The notes beneath the pieces were generated by a model. That model did no database searches and was not told the DNA's origin. It saw only the letters and a program-made list of their open reading frames with translations. From positions 620,001-684,000 of the forward strand of contig NZ_SPUW01000002.1 of the NCBI RefSeq assembly GCF_004959925.1: 64,000 nt of DNA. Reading direction: 5' to 3'. Shown piece by piece: positions 47,054 through 57,851 of the stretch. A program made the position numbers and the translations under genes. This DNA is from Pseudooceanicola onchidii. Its GTDB lineage: Bacteria > Pseudomonadota > Alphaproteobacteria > Rhodobacterales > Rhodobacteraceae. Position 1 is the first letter of the stretch. Each line of letters opens with the position of its first letter.

Positions 47054-48309
47054 ATGGTCCATTCCGCCACCGATCCGCTGCCCGGCCGTGAACCCGGCCA
47101 GATGGCCCCGGCCCCCGTGCCCCCCGCGAAACAGGGACGTTTCGCGCTGTCGCCTCTCAACAAGCGCCGCTGGCGCAACTTCCGTCGCAATGGCCGCGCC
47201 TACTGGTCGCTGGTGATCTTTTCCGTGCTCTTCGGGCTGTCGCTGTTCGCCGAATTCATCGCCAACGACAAGCCGATGCTGGTGAAGTACCAGGGCGAAT
47301 ATTACTTCCCCGTCTTCAAGTTCTATCCCGAAACCGCCTTTGGCGGCGACTTCCGGACCGAGGCGATCTATCGCGACCCCGAGGTCAAATGCCTGATCGA
47401 AACCGGCGGTCTGGACCTGTGCTTCGACGACCCCGAAGCCTATTTCGAAGACGCGCAGGACGGCGTGATCGAGGGCGAGCCGATCAACAAGGGCTGGGCC
47501 ATCTGGCCGATCATCCCCTATTCCTACGACACGCCGGTCGAACTGCCCGGCGCCGCGCCCTTGGCCCCGAACGTGATCGGATCCTACACGGACGACGCGG
47601 GCGAAGATCACTGGGGCCTTCTGCCTGCCGATCAGCGCGGCGCGAACCTGCTGGGCACCGACGACACCAAGCGTGACGTGCTGGCGCGGGCGATCTATGG
47701 CTTCCGGCTGTCGATCCTCTTCACCCTGATCGTGACGACCTGCGCCTCGCTCATCGGGATCTTCGCGGGGGCCATCCAAGGCTTTTTCGGCGGGCGGCTG
47801 GACCTCGTGTTCCAGCGGGTGATCGAGATCTGGCAGGGCGTGCCGCAGCTTTACGTCATCATCATCCTCTTCGCGATCCTGGGCCGGGGCTTCTGGCTTC
47901 TGGTCTTCCTCATGATCGCCTTCGGTTGGACCGCGCTGGTCGGCGTGGTGCGGGCCGAATTCCTGCGCGCACGCAACCTGGAATACGTCCGCGCCGCCCG
48001 GGCGCTTGGCGTGTCGAACCTGACCATCATGTTCCGCCATATGCTGCCTAATGCCATGGTCGCCACGCTGACCATGCTGCCCTTCATCGTGACCGGCACG
48101 ATCGGCTCGCTCGCCTCGCTCGACTTCCTGGGCTACGGCCTGCCGTCCTCGGCCCCGTCCCTGGGCGAGATGACGTTGCAGGCGAAACAGAACCTTCAGG
48201 CGCCCTGGCTGGGCTTCACCGCCTTCTTCGTCTTTGCGCTGATGCTGTCGCTTCTGGTGTTCATCTTCGAAGGGGTGCGCGACGCCTTTGACCCGAGAAA
48301 GACGTTCGA

Positions 48310-48313
<4 letters not shown>
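47054..48313 (+). CDS. yejE: Peptide ABC transporter permease, YejE-like
   Basis: 419 residues, starting three bases after yejB. The long N-terminal part (1-190), with one helix (about 55-75) and a large periplasmic insertion containing PETAFGGDFRTEA and LLGTDDTKRDVLAR, is typical of YejE. The EAA loop reads RAARALGVSNLTIMFRHMLPN. It overlaps the ATPase gene by 4 bases. Confidence 0.93.
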
Positions 48314-49893
<1,580 letters not shown>

Positions 49894-49899
49894 ATGACA

Positions 49900-49921
49900 A
49901 AGGGGCCCCGAAAGGCCCCTT
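49900..49921 (+). terminator. Terminator hairpin of the yej operon
   Basis: AAGGGGCC-CCGAAA-GGCCCCTT, 8-bp perfect stem, seven bases after the yejF stop. It runs directly into a copy of the 33-bp repeat. Confidence 0.75.
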
Positions 49922-49954
49922 CTTCATCTTGCCCGAAATACTCCTGCCGGAGGC
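49922..49954 (-). repeat. 33-bp Rhodobacterales-type intergenic repeat, copy 2
   Basis: Same length and layout as the copies at 38565 and 61299, with few substitutions (GCCCGAAATACTCCTGCC in the middle). Lies between the convergent yejF and gcdH genes. Confidence 0.75.
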
Positions 49955-49983
49955 GGCGGGACAGGCCCGCCTGGCACCCGGTA

Positions 49984-51210
49984 TCAGAAGAACGCCTGCA
50001 GCCCGGTCTGGGCACGGCCCAGGATCAGCGCGTGCACGTCATGCGTCCCCTCGTAGGTATTCACCGTCTCAAGGTTCGCGGCGTGGCGCATGACCTTGTA
50101 TTCGATCTGGATGCCGTTGCCGCCGTGCATGTCGCGGGCCATCCGCGCGATGTCCAGTGCCTTGCCACAGTTGTTGCGCTTGATGATCGACACCATCTCG
50201 GGCGCGGCCTTGGCCAGGTCGAACAGGCGCCCCACCCGCAGCGCGGCCTGAAGGCCAAGCGTGATCTCGGTCTGCATGTCGGCCAGTTTCTTCTGGTACA
50301 GCTGCGTGCCGGCCAGCGGCTTGTTGAACTGCTTGCGATCCAGGCCGTAGGTGCGGGCCTGGAACCAGCAGTCCTCGGCCGCGCCCATCACGCCCCAGGC
50401 GATGCCATAGCGTGCGCGGTTCAGACAGCCGAACGGCCCCTTCAGGCCCGACACATGCGGCAGCAGCGCGTCTTCGCCGACCTCGACGTCCTCCAGCACG
50501 ATTTCCCCGGTGATCGAGGCGCGCAGCGACAGCTTGCCGCCGATCTTCGGCGCGCTCAGGCCCTTGGTGCCCTTGTCCAGAACGAAGCCGCGGATCGCCC
50601 CGTCATGCGCGTCGGACTTGGCCCAGACGACAAAGACATCGGCGATCGGCGCGTTCGAGATCCACATCTTCGCGCCGTTCAGCACATAGCCGCCCTCGAC
50701 CTTCTTCGCGCGGGTCTTCATGCCCGCCGGGTCGGACCCCGCATCGGGTTCGGTCAGGCCAAAGCAGCCGATCCATTCGCCCGAGGCCAGTTTCGGCAGG
50801 TACTTCATCCGTTGCTCTTCCGAGCCGTAGGCATAGATCGGGTACATCACCAGCGAGGACTGAACCGAACACATCGACCGGAACCCGCTGTCGATCCGTT
50901 CCACTTCCCGCGCAACCAGCCCGTAGGACACATAGCCGGACCCCAGCCCGCCGTATTGCTCCGGAACCGTCACGCCCAGCATGCCCACTTCGCCCATCTC
51001 GGCAAAGATCTCGGGGTCGACGCCTTCCTCCAGGTACATTTTCTCGACCCGCGGCGCGAGGCGCTCTTCACAGAAGGTGCGGGCGGATTCACCGATCATC
51101 CGCTCTTCTTCTTCCAGCTGGTCGTTCAGCAGGAAGGGGTCTTCCCAGTTGAAGGACGCCATGTTGGGGCGGTCCTTGTCCTTGATGATCGGGCGGTTTT
51201 CAGCGTCCAT
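49984..51210 (-). CDS. gcdH: Glutaryl-CoA dehydrogenase
   Basis: 408 residues behind AGGGAGACC. Acyl-CoA dehydrogenase fold with [16 protein letters not shown] and [18 protein letters not shown]. The C-terminal [20 protein letters not shown], holding the catalytic Glu, together with [19 protein letters not shown], is specific to glutaryl-CoA dehydrogenase. It converts glutaryl-CoA to crotonyl-CoA in lysine and tryptophan breakdown. Divergent from a LysR gene that probably controls it. Confidence 0.94.
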   Translation of the reverse strand: MDAENRPIIKDKDRPNMASFNWEDPFLLNDQLEEEERMIGESARTFCEERLAPRVEKMYLEEGVDPEIFAEMGEVGMLGVTVPEQYGGLGSGYVSYGLVAREVERIDSGFRSMCSVQSSLVMYPIYAYGSEEQRMKYLPKLASGEWIGCFGLTEPDAGSDPAGMKTRAKKVEGGYVLNGAKMWISNAPIADVFVVWAKSDAHDGAIRGFVLDKGTKGLSAPKIGGKLSLRASITGEIVLEDVEVGEDALLPHVSGLKGPFGCLNRARYGIAWGVMGAAEDCWFQARTYGLDRKQFNKPLAGTQLYQKKLADMQTEITLGLQAALRVGRLFDLAKAAPEMVSIIKRNNCGKALDIARMARDMHGGNGIQIEYKVMRHAANLETVNTYEGTHDVHALILGRAQTGLQAFF

Positions 51211-51273
51211 GTCGGTCTCCCTGCGCGTGGCTCTATGAGTTTGATGTGGCGTATACCCGGTTGTGGTGGTATC

Positions 51274-51287
51274 TCATAACGAGTTAT
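51274..51287. promoter_or_regulatory. Candidate LysR operator between gcdH and the LysR gene
   Basis: ATAAC-GA-GTTAT (51276-51287) is a perfect 5-bp inverted repeat, and T51274 to A51286 gives the T-N11-A spacing of LysR boxes. It lies about midway in the 114-base divergent region. A second small dyad, TTGA-TGAG-TCAA, follows. Confidence 0.4.
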
Positions 51288-51324
51288 CCTGCCGACTTGA
51301 TGAGTCAAACGCATAGGTTGCGCG

Positions 51325-52218
51325 ATGCGTCACGCCTACACGCCCTCGGTCCCGGAACTCGAGGCCTTCTGTGCCTGCGCCCGCGCCGGCACGACGATCC
51401 AGGCGGCGCAGCAATTGGGCCGCACGCAAAGCGCTGTCAGCCGGTCCATCGCGGGGCTCGAGGCCAAGCTGGGCGTCGCGCTTTTCATCCGGGCCCGCCA
51501 GCGGCTCAGCCTGTCGGACGCGGGCCGGGCGCTTCTGCGCGAGGCCGGGCCGCTGCTGGACCGGCTTGACGATGCGGCGATGACGGTGATGGCCTTCGGC
51601 GGGCAGGCGCGGGTGCTCAGGATCGCGGTACTGCCGACCTTCGGGCGGCTCTGGCTGATCCCGCGGCTGCGCGGGTTCCAGGCGACGATGCCGGACCTCT
51701 CGATCGATATGGCCGCGCGCCTTGCCCCGGTGGATTTCGAAACCGACCCCTTCGATCTGGCCATCCAGCGCACGCGCCACCGCACCCCGGGCCATCGCCA
51801 CATCCACCTGCTGGACGAGGAACTGACCGTCGTCGCCGCGCCGTCGCTGGTGCGCACGCCGCTCGGGACGGACGACATCCTGCGCCTGCCGCTGCTGCAG
51901 CAATCGACCCGCCCGACCCTCTGGCCCGACTGGTGCCGCGCCATGGGGCTGGACCCGCGCCACGCGCTGCGCGGCGCGCGCTTCGATCACTTCGACATGG
52001 TGCTGGATGCCGCCACCGCCGGGCTGGGTGTCGCACTGGTGCCCGAAATCCTTGCCCGTGCCGCGATTGCCCGGGGCGATCTGATCCGCGCGCTGCCCGG
52101 CGATCTGGCCACGGGCGAGGCCTATACGCTGATCTACCCCGACCACAGCGAGGCCCTGCCGCATTTCGCGCGCTTCCGCGACTGGCTGCGCGCCGAGATC
52201 GAGGACATCTGGGCCTGA
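51325..52218 (+). CDS. LysR-family transcriptional regulator
   Basis: 297 residues. N-terminal winged helix (PELEAFCACARAGTTIQAAQQ, then RTQSAVSRSIAGLEAKLGVALF) and the LysR effector-binding domain, ending in WLRAEIEDIW. The effector half has the GcvA-like FDLAIQRTRH segment. The divergent glutaryl-CoA dehydrogenase makes it a likely GcdR-type activator. No purine-rich ribosome site is visible before the ATG. Confidence 0.88.
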   Translation: MRHAYTPSVPELEAFCACARAGTTIQAAQQLGRTQSAVSRSIAGLEAKLGVALFIRARQRLSLSDAGRALLREAGPLLDRLDDAAMTVMAFGGQARVLRIAVLPTFGRLWLIPRLRGFQATMPDLSIDMAARLAPVDFETDPFDLAIQRTRHRTPGHRHIHLLDEELTVVAAPSLVRTPLGTDDILRLPLLQQSTRPTLWPDWCRAMGLDPRHALRGARFDHFDMVLDAATAGLGVALVPEILARAAIARGDLIRALPGDLATGEAYTLIYPDHSEALPHFARFRDWLRAEIEDIWA

Positions 52219-52219
52219 T

Positions 52220-52249
52220 CTTCATCTTGCCGAAAATACTCCGGGGTGG
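52220..52249 (-). repeat. 33-bp-type intergenic repeat, copy 3 (truncated right end)
   Basis: CTTCATCTTGCCGAAAATAC followed by TCC matches the left 23 bases of the other copies; the right end reads GGGGTGGC instead. A GGGGC-AGA-GCCCC hairpin follows at about 52269, the same pairing of repeat and GC hairpin as at 28598. Confidence 0.65.
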
Positions 52250-52338
52250 CGACAAGGCCTGCCTTGTCGCAGGGGCAGAGCCCCCTTGAGTTCCCGGCCC
52301 CCGACGGGCAAGCCTTTCGCCAAAGCAAAGGAGCCGCC

Positions 52339-52821
52339 ATGACCCCCGAAGAGATCGCCCAACTGCCCTATCGCCCCTGCGTCGGCGTCATGCTGGCCAA
52401 TCGCGATGGCCATGTCTTCGTCGGTCAGCGCATCGACAACCCCGGGCCCGCCTGGCAGATGCCGCAGGGCGGTGTCGACAAGGGCGAGGATCCGCGCGAT
52501 GCGGCCCTGCGCGAGCTGTGGGAAGAAACCGGCGTGACGGCCGACAAGGTCGAGGTCATCGCCGAGACCTCGGGTTGGGTACCCTATGACCTGCCGCATG
52601 ACCTGGTGCCGAAACTGTGGAAGGGGCGGTTTCGCGGGCAGGAACAGAAGTGGTTCCTGATGCGTTTCCTCGGGGACGACGCGGATGTGAACATCGACAC
52701 CGATCACCCCGAGTTTTCCCGCTGGCGCTGGCTGCCGACCGGGGATCTGGTCGACAACATCGTCCCGTTCAAGCGCGCCGTCTACGAGGCCGTTTTGGAT
52801 GAACTGAAGGACAAGATATGA
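52339..52821 (+). CDS. rppH: RNA pyrophosphohydrolase RppH
   Basis: 160 residues from the ATG at 52339, behind [31 protein letters not shown] at the start (in part) and the Nudix box [23 protein letters not shown] (catalytic Glu residues inside) are the RppH/NudH pattern, as is [17 protein letters not shown]. It removes pyrophosphate from mRNA 5' ends to start RNase E decay. Overlaps the next gene by 4 bases. Confidence 0.95.
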   Translation: MTPEEIAQLPYRPCVGVMLANRDGHVFVGQRIDNPGPAWQMPQGGVDKGEDPRDAALRELWEETGVTADKVEVIAETSGWVPYDLPHDLVPKLWKGRFRGQEQKWFLMRFLGDDADVNIDTDHPEFSRWRWLPTGDLVDNIVPFKRAVYEAVLDELKDKI

Positions 52822-53291
52822 AATCCCTCCTCCCCGTTCTGGTGCTGTCACTGTCGGCCGGTCCCGCGCTGGCCCTGTCCTGCATGCGTCCGGACCCGGT
52901 GCGCAGCTATCAGCAGGCCGCCGAGGCGGAGGAGGCCTATCTGGTCGTCACAGGCACGCTTAGCCATGATCCGACGTCCGTTCCCGACCGGCATTCGCCC
53001 GAACAGCCCGTCAGCTTCCCCGCCACCCTGACCGGGGCGTTCCTGAAGGACGACCGGTTTCACGGCGCCTTTGCCGCGCCGGTCACCGTGAACGTGGACT
53101 GCGTGATGATGACCTGCGGCCAGATGCCCGAGCCCTCGCAGGAGGTGCTGGTCTACCTGCAGGAATCACCCGACGGCTATCAGCTGAACGTCGGACCCTG
53201 CGGCGGCTGGATGTTCACCGATCCAAGCGACGAGGACATTGACCGGGTCGCCCGCTGCCATGCCTCGGGCGACTGCCAGATCGTAGATTAA
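52818..53291 (+). CDS. Secreted Cys-rich protein, unknown function
   Basis: 157 residues. Signal peptide about 1-20 (PALALS cleavage region). The mature part contains six or more cysteines ([26 protein letters not shown]), implying several disulfides in the periplasm. No family is recognised. Its start overlaps the rppH stop (ATGA), and its stop overlaps that of the convergent hemC in the 4-base palindrome TTAA. Confidence 0.65.
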   Translation: MKSLLPVLVLSLSAGPALALSCMRPDPVRSYQQAAEAEEAYLVVTGTLSHDPTSVPDRHSPEQPVSFPATLTGAFLKDDRFHGAFAAPVTVNVDCVMMTCGQMPEPSQEVLVYLQESPDGYQLNVGPCGGWMFTDPSDEDIDRVARCHASGDCQIVD

Positions 53292-54235
53292 GTCCGGAAA
53301 TCGAAGAACCCGTCGCCCGCGCGCGCCAGCAGGCCGGTGGCCATGGTCCGGCCCAGTTCGGCCGCGTCCTCGATCGGGGCGGTCTGGTCGTCGGTCAGGC
53401 ATTCGCTGCCGTCGGGGCGCAAGATTTCCCCGCGCAGACGCAGGGTGCTGCCGTCCAGGTCAGCCAGCCCGGCGATCGGGGTTTCACAAGACCCGTCCAG
53501 CGCCGCCAGGAAGGCGCGTTCGGCGGCCAGGCGCTGTGCCGTGGGCGTGTCGTGGATTGCCGCCAGCATGTCGGCGGTGCGCGTGTCGTCCAGCCGCCGT
53601 TCGATGCCGATTGCGCCCTGGGCCACGGCGGGCAGCATCTCTTCGGGGGCGAGCGCGGATTGCGCGACCTCGGGGCGGCCCAGACGGTTCAGGCCCGCCA
53701 TGGCCAGGAAGGTCGCCTCGGCCACGCCTTCGGTCAGCTTGCGCAGGCGCGTCTGCACGTTGCCGCGGAATTCAACGACCTTCAGATCGGGGCGCTTCAC
53801 CAGAAGCTGCGCGCGGCGGCGCAGCGACGAGGTGCCCATGGTCGCGCCTTCGGGCACATCCGCCAGCCGCTTGTGAGCGTTGGACACGAAGGCATCGCGC
53901 ACGTCTTCGCGCGGCAGGTAGCAGTCCAGTACCAGCCCCTCGGGCTGAAGCACCGGCATGTCCTTCATCGAATGCACGGCGATGTCGATCTCTCCGACCA
54001 GCATGGCCTGTTCGATCTCGCGGGTGAACAGGCCCTTGCCGCCGATTTCGCGCAGGGCACGGTCCTGCACCCGGTCGCCGGTGGTCTGGATCACGCAGAC
54101 CTCGAACGCCTCGGGCGGCAGGTCGAAGGCCTTGGCCAGACGATCGGCGGTCTCATGCGCCTGGGCCAGCGCCAGGGGCGAGCCACGGGTGCCGATTTTC
54201 AGCGGGCGGGCGGGGGAGGGCAGATCCTTCGTCAT
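53288..54235 (-). CDS. hemC: Porphobilinogen deaminase (hydroxymethylbilane synthase)
   Basis: 315 residues. IGTRGSPLALAQAHE at the start, then GDRVQDRALREIGGKGLFT, DIAVHSMKDMP and GTSSLRRRAQLL, which bind substrate. The cofactor-binding cysteine is in LDGSCETPIAGL. It joins four porphobilinogens to hydroxymethylbilane in haem synthesis. Divergent from hemE with 94 bases between starts. Confidence 0.96.
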   Translation of the reverse strand: MTKDLPSPARPLKIGTRGSPLALAQAHETADRLAKAFDLPPEAFEVCVIQTTGDRVQDRALREIGGKGLFTREIEQAMLVGEIDIAVHSMKDMPVLQPEGLVLDCYLPREDVRDAFVSNAHKRLADVPEGATMGTSSLRRRAQLLVKRPDLKVVEFRGNVQTRLRKLTEGVAEATFLAMAGLNRLGRPEVAQSALAPEEMLPAVAQGAIGIERRLDDTRTADMLAAIHDTPTAQRLAAERAFLAALDGSCETPIAGLADLDGSTLRLRGEILRPDGSECLTDDQTAPIEDAAELGRTMATGLLARAGDGFFDFRT

Positions 54236-54329
54236 GGCGATGGTCTAGACGCGGCATAGGGTCCCTGCAAGTGGGGTCTGCTTGACTTCCCGGACGCGCG
54301 CGGCGACGACAGGCCGGACGGAGGATGCC

Positions 54330-55373
54330 ATGCCCACAGCCAAGACCGACAAGACGATCCTGAAAGCCCTGCGCGGAGAAGAGCAGGACGTGCCGCCGAT
54401 CTGGATGATGCGGCAGGCCGGGCGCTATCTGCCGGAATACCGCGCCACCCGCGCGCAGGCCGGGGATTTCCTGTCGCTGTGCTACAACCCCGAACTGGCC
54501 GCCGAGGTCACGCTGCAGCCGATCCGGCGGTATGGCTTCGATGCGGCGATCCTGTTTGCCGATATTCTGCTGCTCCCCCAGGCGCTTGGCGCGGATCTGT
54601 GGTTCGTGACGGGCGAAGGGCCGCGGCTGTCGACGATCACGTCGCAGGCGGATTTCGACGCGCTGAAACCCGCGTCGGACGTGCACGAGGTGCTGTCGCC
54701 GATCTATGACACCGTGTCGATACTGTCGCGTGAACTGCCCGAGGACACCACGCTGATCGGCTTTGCCGGGGCGCCCTGGACCGTCGCGACCTACATGGTC
54801 GCGGGGCGGGGCACGCCGGATCAGGGGCCGGCCCATGCGCTGAAGGACGAGAACCGCGCACTTTTTGCCGCACTGATCGATCTGCTGACCGAAGGGACGA
54901 TTGAGTACCTCAGCCGTCAGATCGACGCCGGGGCCGAGGTGGTGAAGCTGTTCGACAGCTGGGCCGGATCGCTCAAGGGGCAGGATTTCGATGACTTCGC
55001 GCTGGACCCCGCGAAACGCATCATCTCAGAGCTGAAGGCGCGTCACCCTGGCATCCCGGTCATCGCCTTCCCGCGTGAGGCGGGCGATCGCTATGTCGGG
55101 TTTGCCAAGGCGACCGGCGCGGATTGTGTCGCGCTGGACAATTCGGTGTCGGCGCATTGGGCGGCCGACCATGTCCAGGTCGACGGATGCGTGCAAGGCA
55201 ACCTTGCCTCGTCGCACATGGTCACCGGGGGGCAGGCCTTGGTAGATGAAACGCGCGAGATCGTGCAGGCGCTGTCGAAGGGGCCACATATCTTCAACCT
55301 CGGCCATGGCATCACGCCGGACGCGGATCCCGAGAACGTGCAGCTGATGATCGATACGGTGCGCGGCCGCTAG
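54330..55373 (+). CDS. hemE: Uroporphyrinogen decarboxylase
   Basis: 347 residues from the ATG at 54330, behind ACGGAGGA. The family signature [20 protein letters not shown] is at the N-terminus; [17 protein letters not shown] and [18 protein letters not shown] follow. It decarboxylates uroporphyrinogen III to coproporphyrinogen III, the substrate of HemF encoded 5 kb away. Its stop overlaps the convergent gene's stop in CTAG. Confidence 0.96.
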   Translation: MPTAKTDKTILKALRGEEQDVPPIWMMRQAGRYLPEYRATRAQAGDFLSLCYNPELAAEVTLQPIRRYGFDAAILFADILLLPQALGADLWFVTGEGPRLSTITSQADFDALKPASDVHEVLSPIYDTVSILSRELPEDTTLIGFAGAPWTVATYMVAGRGTPDQGPAHALKDENRALFAALIDLLTEGTIEYLSRQIDAGAEVVKLFDSWAGSLKGQDFDDFALDPAKRIISELKARHPGIPVIAFPREAGDRYVGFAKATGADCVALDNSVSAHWAADHVQVDGCVQGNLASSHMVTGGQALVDETREIVQALSKGPHIFNLGHGITPDADPENVQLMIDTVRGR

Positions 55374-56227
55374 GTGGCCTCGGCCACTCCGTCCACGGCT
55401 TTCAACAGGCTTCGGCGGGCACCGAGGTGCAGGTTCACCTCTGCCCCGAGGAGGATCAGGAAGGCGCTGATGTACAGCCAGATCAACATGGCGATGGCGG
55501 CCCCGATCGATCCGTAAACCTCGTTGTAGTTGGCGAAATTCGTCAGGTAGAGCGAGAAGCCGTAGGACGCGACGGCCCAGAGGACCACGGCCAGGATCGC
55601 GCCTGGCGTGATCCATTTCAGCCGCTCGCCCTTGTTGTTCGGCCCGAAGCGATAGATCACCGCCAGCGCGGCCAGCAGGACGAAGACGGCGGCGAACCAC
55701 CGGAAGCCCTCGACCATCATGGCGGTGACCGGGCCGAGCGGGATGATCGAGAAGACGACGGGAACGACGACCACGGCCGACAGGGTGACGATCGACACGC
55801 CCAGCAGGGCCAGCGTCAGCACCAGAGAGATCAGGTAATGGCGCAGCGACCCGCGATTGATCCGGCCGTGAATGGTGTTGAGCCCGAGCATCAGCGCCGC
55901 CACGCCCGACCGTGCGGACCAGATGGCGAAAAGCGTCGACAGAAGACCCGCCCAGCCCAGCTGGTCGCCGCTGGCGTTGGTCAGGGCGTTGATCTGGGTG
56001 GCAACAAGATTGACGACATCGGGGGGCAGGATCGTCCGGATCGCATCAAGCTGATCGATCAGGACATGGGGGTCGGACAGCAACCCCCACAGCGCGATGA
56101 GCGCGGCGATCCCCGGAAAAATGGCCAGCATCGCATAGAAGGCGACGCCGGCGGCAATCAGGCTTAGGTTCTTGTCACCGACATCCGTGACGATGCCGAT
56201 GACAACTTGTCGGATCCCCCGAACCAT
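55370..56227 (-). CDS. YihY/BrkB-family inner-membrane protein
   Basis: 285 residues behind ACAGGAGAGAC. Six hydrophobic helices; [21 protein letters not shown], the [15 protein letters not shown] segment and [16 protein letters not shown] are family marks. Once called ribonuclease BN, the family is now considered an uncharacterised membrane protein group. Near the stress locus, but the start region shows no EcfG promoter. Confidence 0.92.
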   Translation of the reverse strand: MVRGIRQVVIGIVTDVGDKNLSLIAAGVAFYAMLAIFPGIAALIALWGLLSDPHVLIDQLDAIRTILPPDVVNLVATQINALTNASGDQLGWAGLLSTLFAIWSARSGVAALMLGLNTIHGRINRGSLRHYLISLVLTLALLGVSIVTLSAVVVVPVVFSIIPLGPVTAMMVEGFRWFAAVFVLLAALAVIYRFGPNNKGERLKWITPGAILAVVLWAVASYGFSLYLTNFANYNEVYGSIGAAIAMLIWLYISAFLILLGAEVNLHLGARRSLLKAVDGVAEAT

Positions 56228-56290
56228 GCGGTGTCTCTCCTGTCTGGTTCTTTCACCCTAAGGTGCGGGGACGGGCGGGCAAACCCCGGA

Positions 56291-56482
56291 TCATGCCATT
56301 CCGGTACGGCTGCGCGGCCCGGCAACCAGCCAGATGATGAAGCCGAGAACCGGAAGGATCAGGACCAGCAGCGTCCAGAGAACTTTCTTCCCCGTCGATG
56401 CGCCGGATCCGATGATCGACACGATGGCCCATATGTCGAGGGCGAGGATGATGAGGCCGCCAATTCCAGATACTTCCAACAT
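56291..56482 (-). CDS. PLDc_N-type small membrane protein
   Basis: 63 residues: two hydrophobic helices (about 7-24 and 33-53), a GKKVLWTLLVLILPVLGFIIWL core typical of the phospholipase D N-terminal (PLDc_N) domain found alone in many bacteria, and a short basic tail. No enzyme domain is attached. An EcfG-type promoter on the same strand, 141-165 bases upstream, suggests general stress control. Confidence 0.8.
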   Translation of the reverse strand: MLEVSGIGGLIILALDIWAIVSIIGSGASTGKKVLWTLLVLILPVLGFIIWLVAGPRSRTGMA

Positions 56483-56544
56483 GATAGATGTCCTTGGTTC
56501 AATTCAGGGAAAGCGCGTCCCGGCCCCGAACAGGGGAGGGGTTG

Positions 56545-56615
56545 AGACTGGCGGGGAGAGGTAGGTCGGGGAGTCCCCGCCAGTCTTCGAGGGACAGACG
56601 CTTGGGGTGCGTCTG
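56545..56615 (-). repeat. Two tandem hairpins in the leader of the PLDc_N-type gene
   Basis: Arms 56545-56557 and 56574-56586 are a perfect 13-bp inverted repeat (16-base loop). Next, CAGACGC (56595-56601) pairs with GCGTCTG (56609-56615). If transcription starts from the promoter at 56623-56647, both fall in the 5' leader; a role in termination or mRNA stability is possible. Confidence 0.55.
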
Positions 56616-56622
56616 CAGTGTT

Positions 56623-56647
56623 AACGCGCGCGGAACGCCCGGGTTCC
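56623..56647 (-). promoter_or_regulatory. Candidate EcfG promoter toward the PLDc_N-type gene
   Basis: On the minus strand GGAAC (56647-56643), 16-base spacer, CGTT (56626-56623). This matches the alphaproteobacterial EcfG consensus GGAAC-N16/17-CGTT. Confidence 0.6.
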
Positions 56648-56693
56648 ACCGGTTTCAGATTTTTCTGCAAAAATTTTTCAGCGGCAGATTTCG

Positions 56694-56719
56694 GGAACCG
56701 GCGGGGCTGATCTGGCGTT
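56694..56719 (+). promoter_or_regulatory. Candidate EcfG promoter of the DUF1328 gene
   Basis: GGAAC (56694-56698), 17-base spacer, CGTT (56716-56719), with transcription expected near 56726 and a leader of about 47 bases. Exact match to the EcfG consensus. Confidence 0.75.
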
Positions 56720-56772
56720 TCATTCCCAGACTGCAAGATATGCACGGAAAACCATACTGAAAGGAAAATACC

Positions 56773-56943
56773 ATGCTTTCCTGGGCACTTACCTTCCTTG
56801 TCATCGCCCTTATCGCGGCTGTTTTCGGCTTTGGCGGCATCGCCAGCGCATCGGCCGGTATCGCACAGATCCTGTTCGTGATCTTCCTGGTCCTGTTTGT
56901 CGTCGCCATGGTGGCACGGGCCGTTCGCGGCCAGACGCCGTAA
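56773..56943 (+). CDS. DUF1328 (YtjA-like) small membrane protein
   Basis: 56 residues behind GAAAGGAAAATACC. Two hydrophobic helices: [20 protein letters not shown] then the Gly/Ala-rich [12 protein letters not shown] turn and the second helix ending MVARAVRG. This is the DUF1328 family, found widely and often stress-induced; function unknown. It has its own EcfG-type promoter and terminator, and lies next to phyR. Confidence 0.9.
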   Translation: MLSWALTFLVIALIAAVFGFGGIASASAGIAQILFVIFLVLFVVAMVARAVRGQTP

Positions 56944-56957
56944 CGGTGACAGATGAC

Positions 56958-56986
56958 AAAAGGGGCGGCCACTGGCCGCCCCTTTT
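56958..56986. terminator. Bidirectional terminator between DUF1328 gene and phyR
   Basis: A perfect 13-bp stem (56958-56970 with 56974-56986), ACT loop, A-run and T-run on opposite sides, between two convergent genes. Confidence 0.9.
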
Positions 56987-57009
56987 CAATTCGACTGACC
57001 GGATGACGA

Positions 57010-57822
57010 TCAGTGCCGAAGCGTTTCGGTCGAGGAGAAGAACATCGCCTGGCTCGCGGCCAGCCGCACCTGTTCCTCGGAATATGGCTTGGTGATCAGG
57101 AAGGCCGGTTCGGCCTTTTCGCCGGTCAGCAGGCGTTCTGGGTAGGCGGTGATGAAGATCACCGGAACATCGCCGAGGATTTCCAGAAGATCGTTCACGG
57201 CGTCGATACCAGACGAATTGTCCGCCAGCTGGATGTCCGCGAAGATAAGGTCGGGACGCTCGGCCTTGCCAAGGGCGACCGCTTCGTCGCGGGTCCGCGC
57301 AACACCGGTGACGGCATGGCCCATTTCGCTCACGATGCTTTGCAGGTCCATGGCGATGATCGCCTCGTCCTCGATGATCATGACGCGGCCGGTGACGCTT
57401 TCGGCCAGTTCGCGCTGCGCGATCCGGACGAATTCTTCGGCTTCGGCTGTGCCGATCTTCATGATTTCGCCGATCTGCTCGAACGAGAATTCCTCGATCG
57501 TGGACAGAAGAAGCGCCTCGCGGGTGTTCGGGGTCAGGCGGCTAAGGTGTGCCTGCGCCCTTGCTTCGATCCCGGCCTCTTCGGCAGCGACCGGCGCGCC
57601 CGAGCTGTTCCAGATGGCGTGGAAGACGCCGAACAGGGTGACGCGGGTGGATTTGCCGGACTTGGCCAGCATCGGATCTTCGAGGATCGCTTCAAGCGTC
57701 GCCACGGCGTAATTGTCGCCGGAGGTCTGGCTGCCCGTAAGGGCGCGCGCGTATCGACGGAGGTATGGCAGCTCTGTCGCGACGTTCATGGCAAAATCTT
57801 CGGACCCCACCGTCTGGTTCAT
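57010..57822 (-). CDS. phyR: General stress response anti-anti-sigma regulator PhyR
   Basis: 270 residues from the ATG at 57822; the frame is open to 57906, but that longer start lies upstream of the predicted promoter start point. Residues 1-135 are a sigma-factor-like (EcfG-mimic) domain; 145-262 a receiver with E151/D152, phosphoacceptor D196, T225 (FITAYPE) and K245. When phosphorylated, PhyR binds NepR and frees EcfG. Transcribed away from nepR-ecfG from a shared symmetric promoter region. Confidence 0.96.
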   Translation of the reverse strand: MNQTVGSEDFAMNVATELPYLRRYARALTGSQTSGDNYAVATLEAILEDPMLAKSGKSTRVTLFGVFHAIWNSSGAPVAAEEAGIEARAQAHLSRLTPNTREALLLSTIEEFSFEQIGEIMKIGTAEAEEFVRIAQRELAESVTGRVMIIEDEAIIAMDLQSIVSEMGHAVTGVARTRDEAVALGKAERPDLIFADIQLADNSSGIDAVNDLLEILGDVPVIFITAYPERLLTGEKAEPAFLITKPYSEEQVRLAASQAMFFSSTETLRH

Positions 57823-57851
57823 TTTTTTCGTACCTTTTTTTTCGGTTTTCG

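Larger units (their letters stand above)
56483..56772. other. 290-base regulatory region between two small membrane-protein genes
   Basis: No gene here. It contains two EcfG-type promoters in opposite directions, a 13-bp inverted repeat, a 7-bp hairpin and an AT-rich stretch (56662-56680, TTTTTCTGCAAAAATTTTTC). Each is listed separately. Confidence 0.7.
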
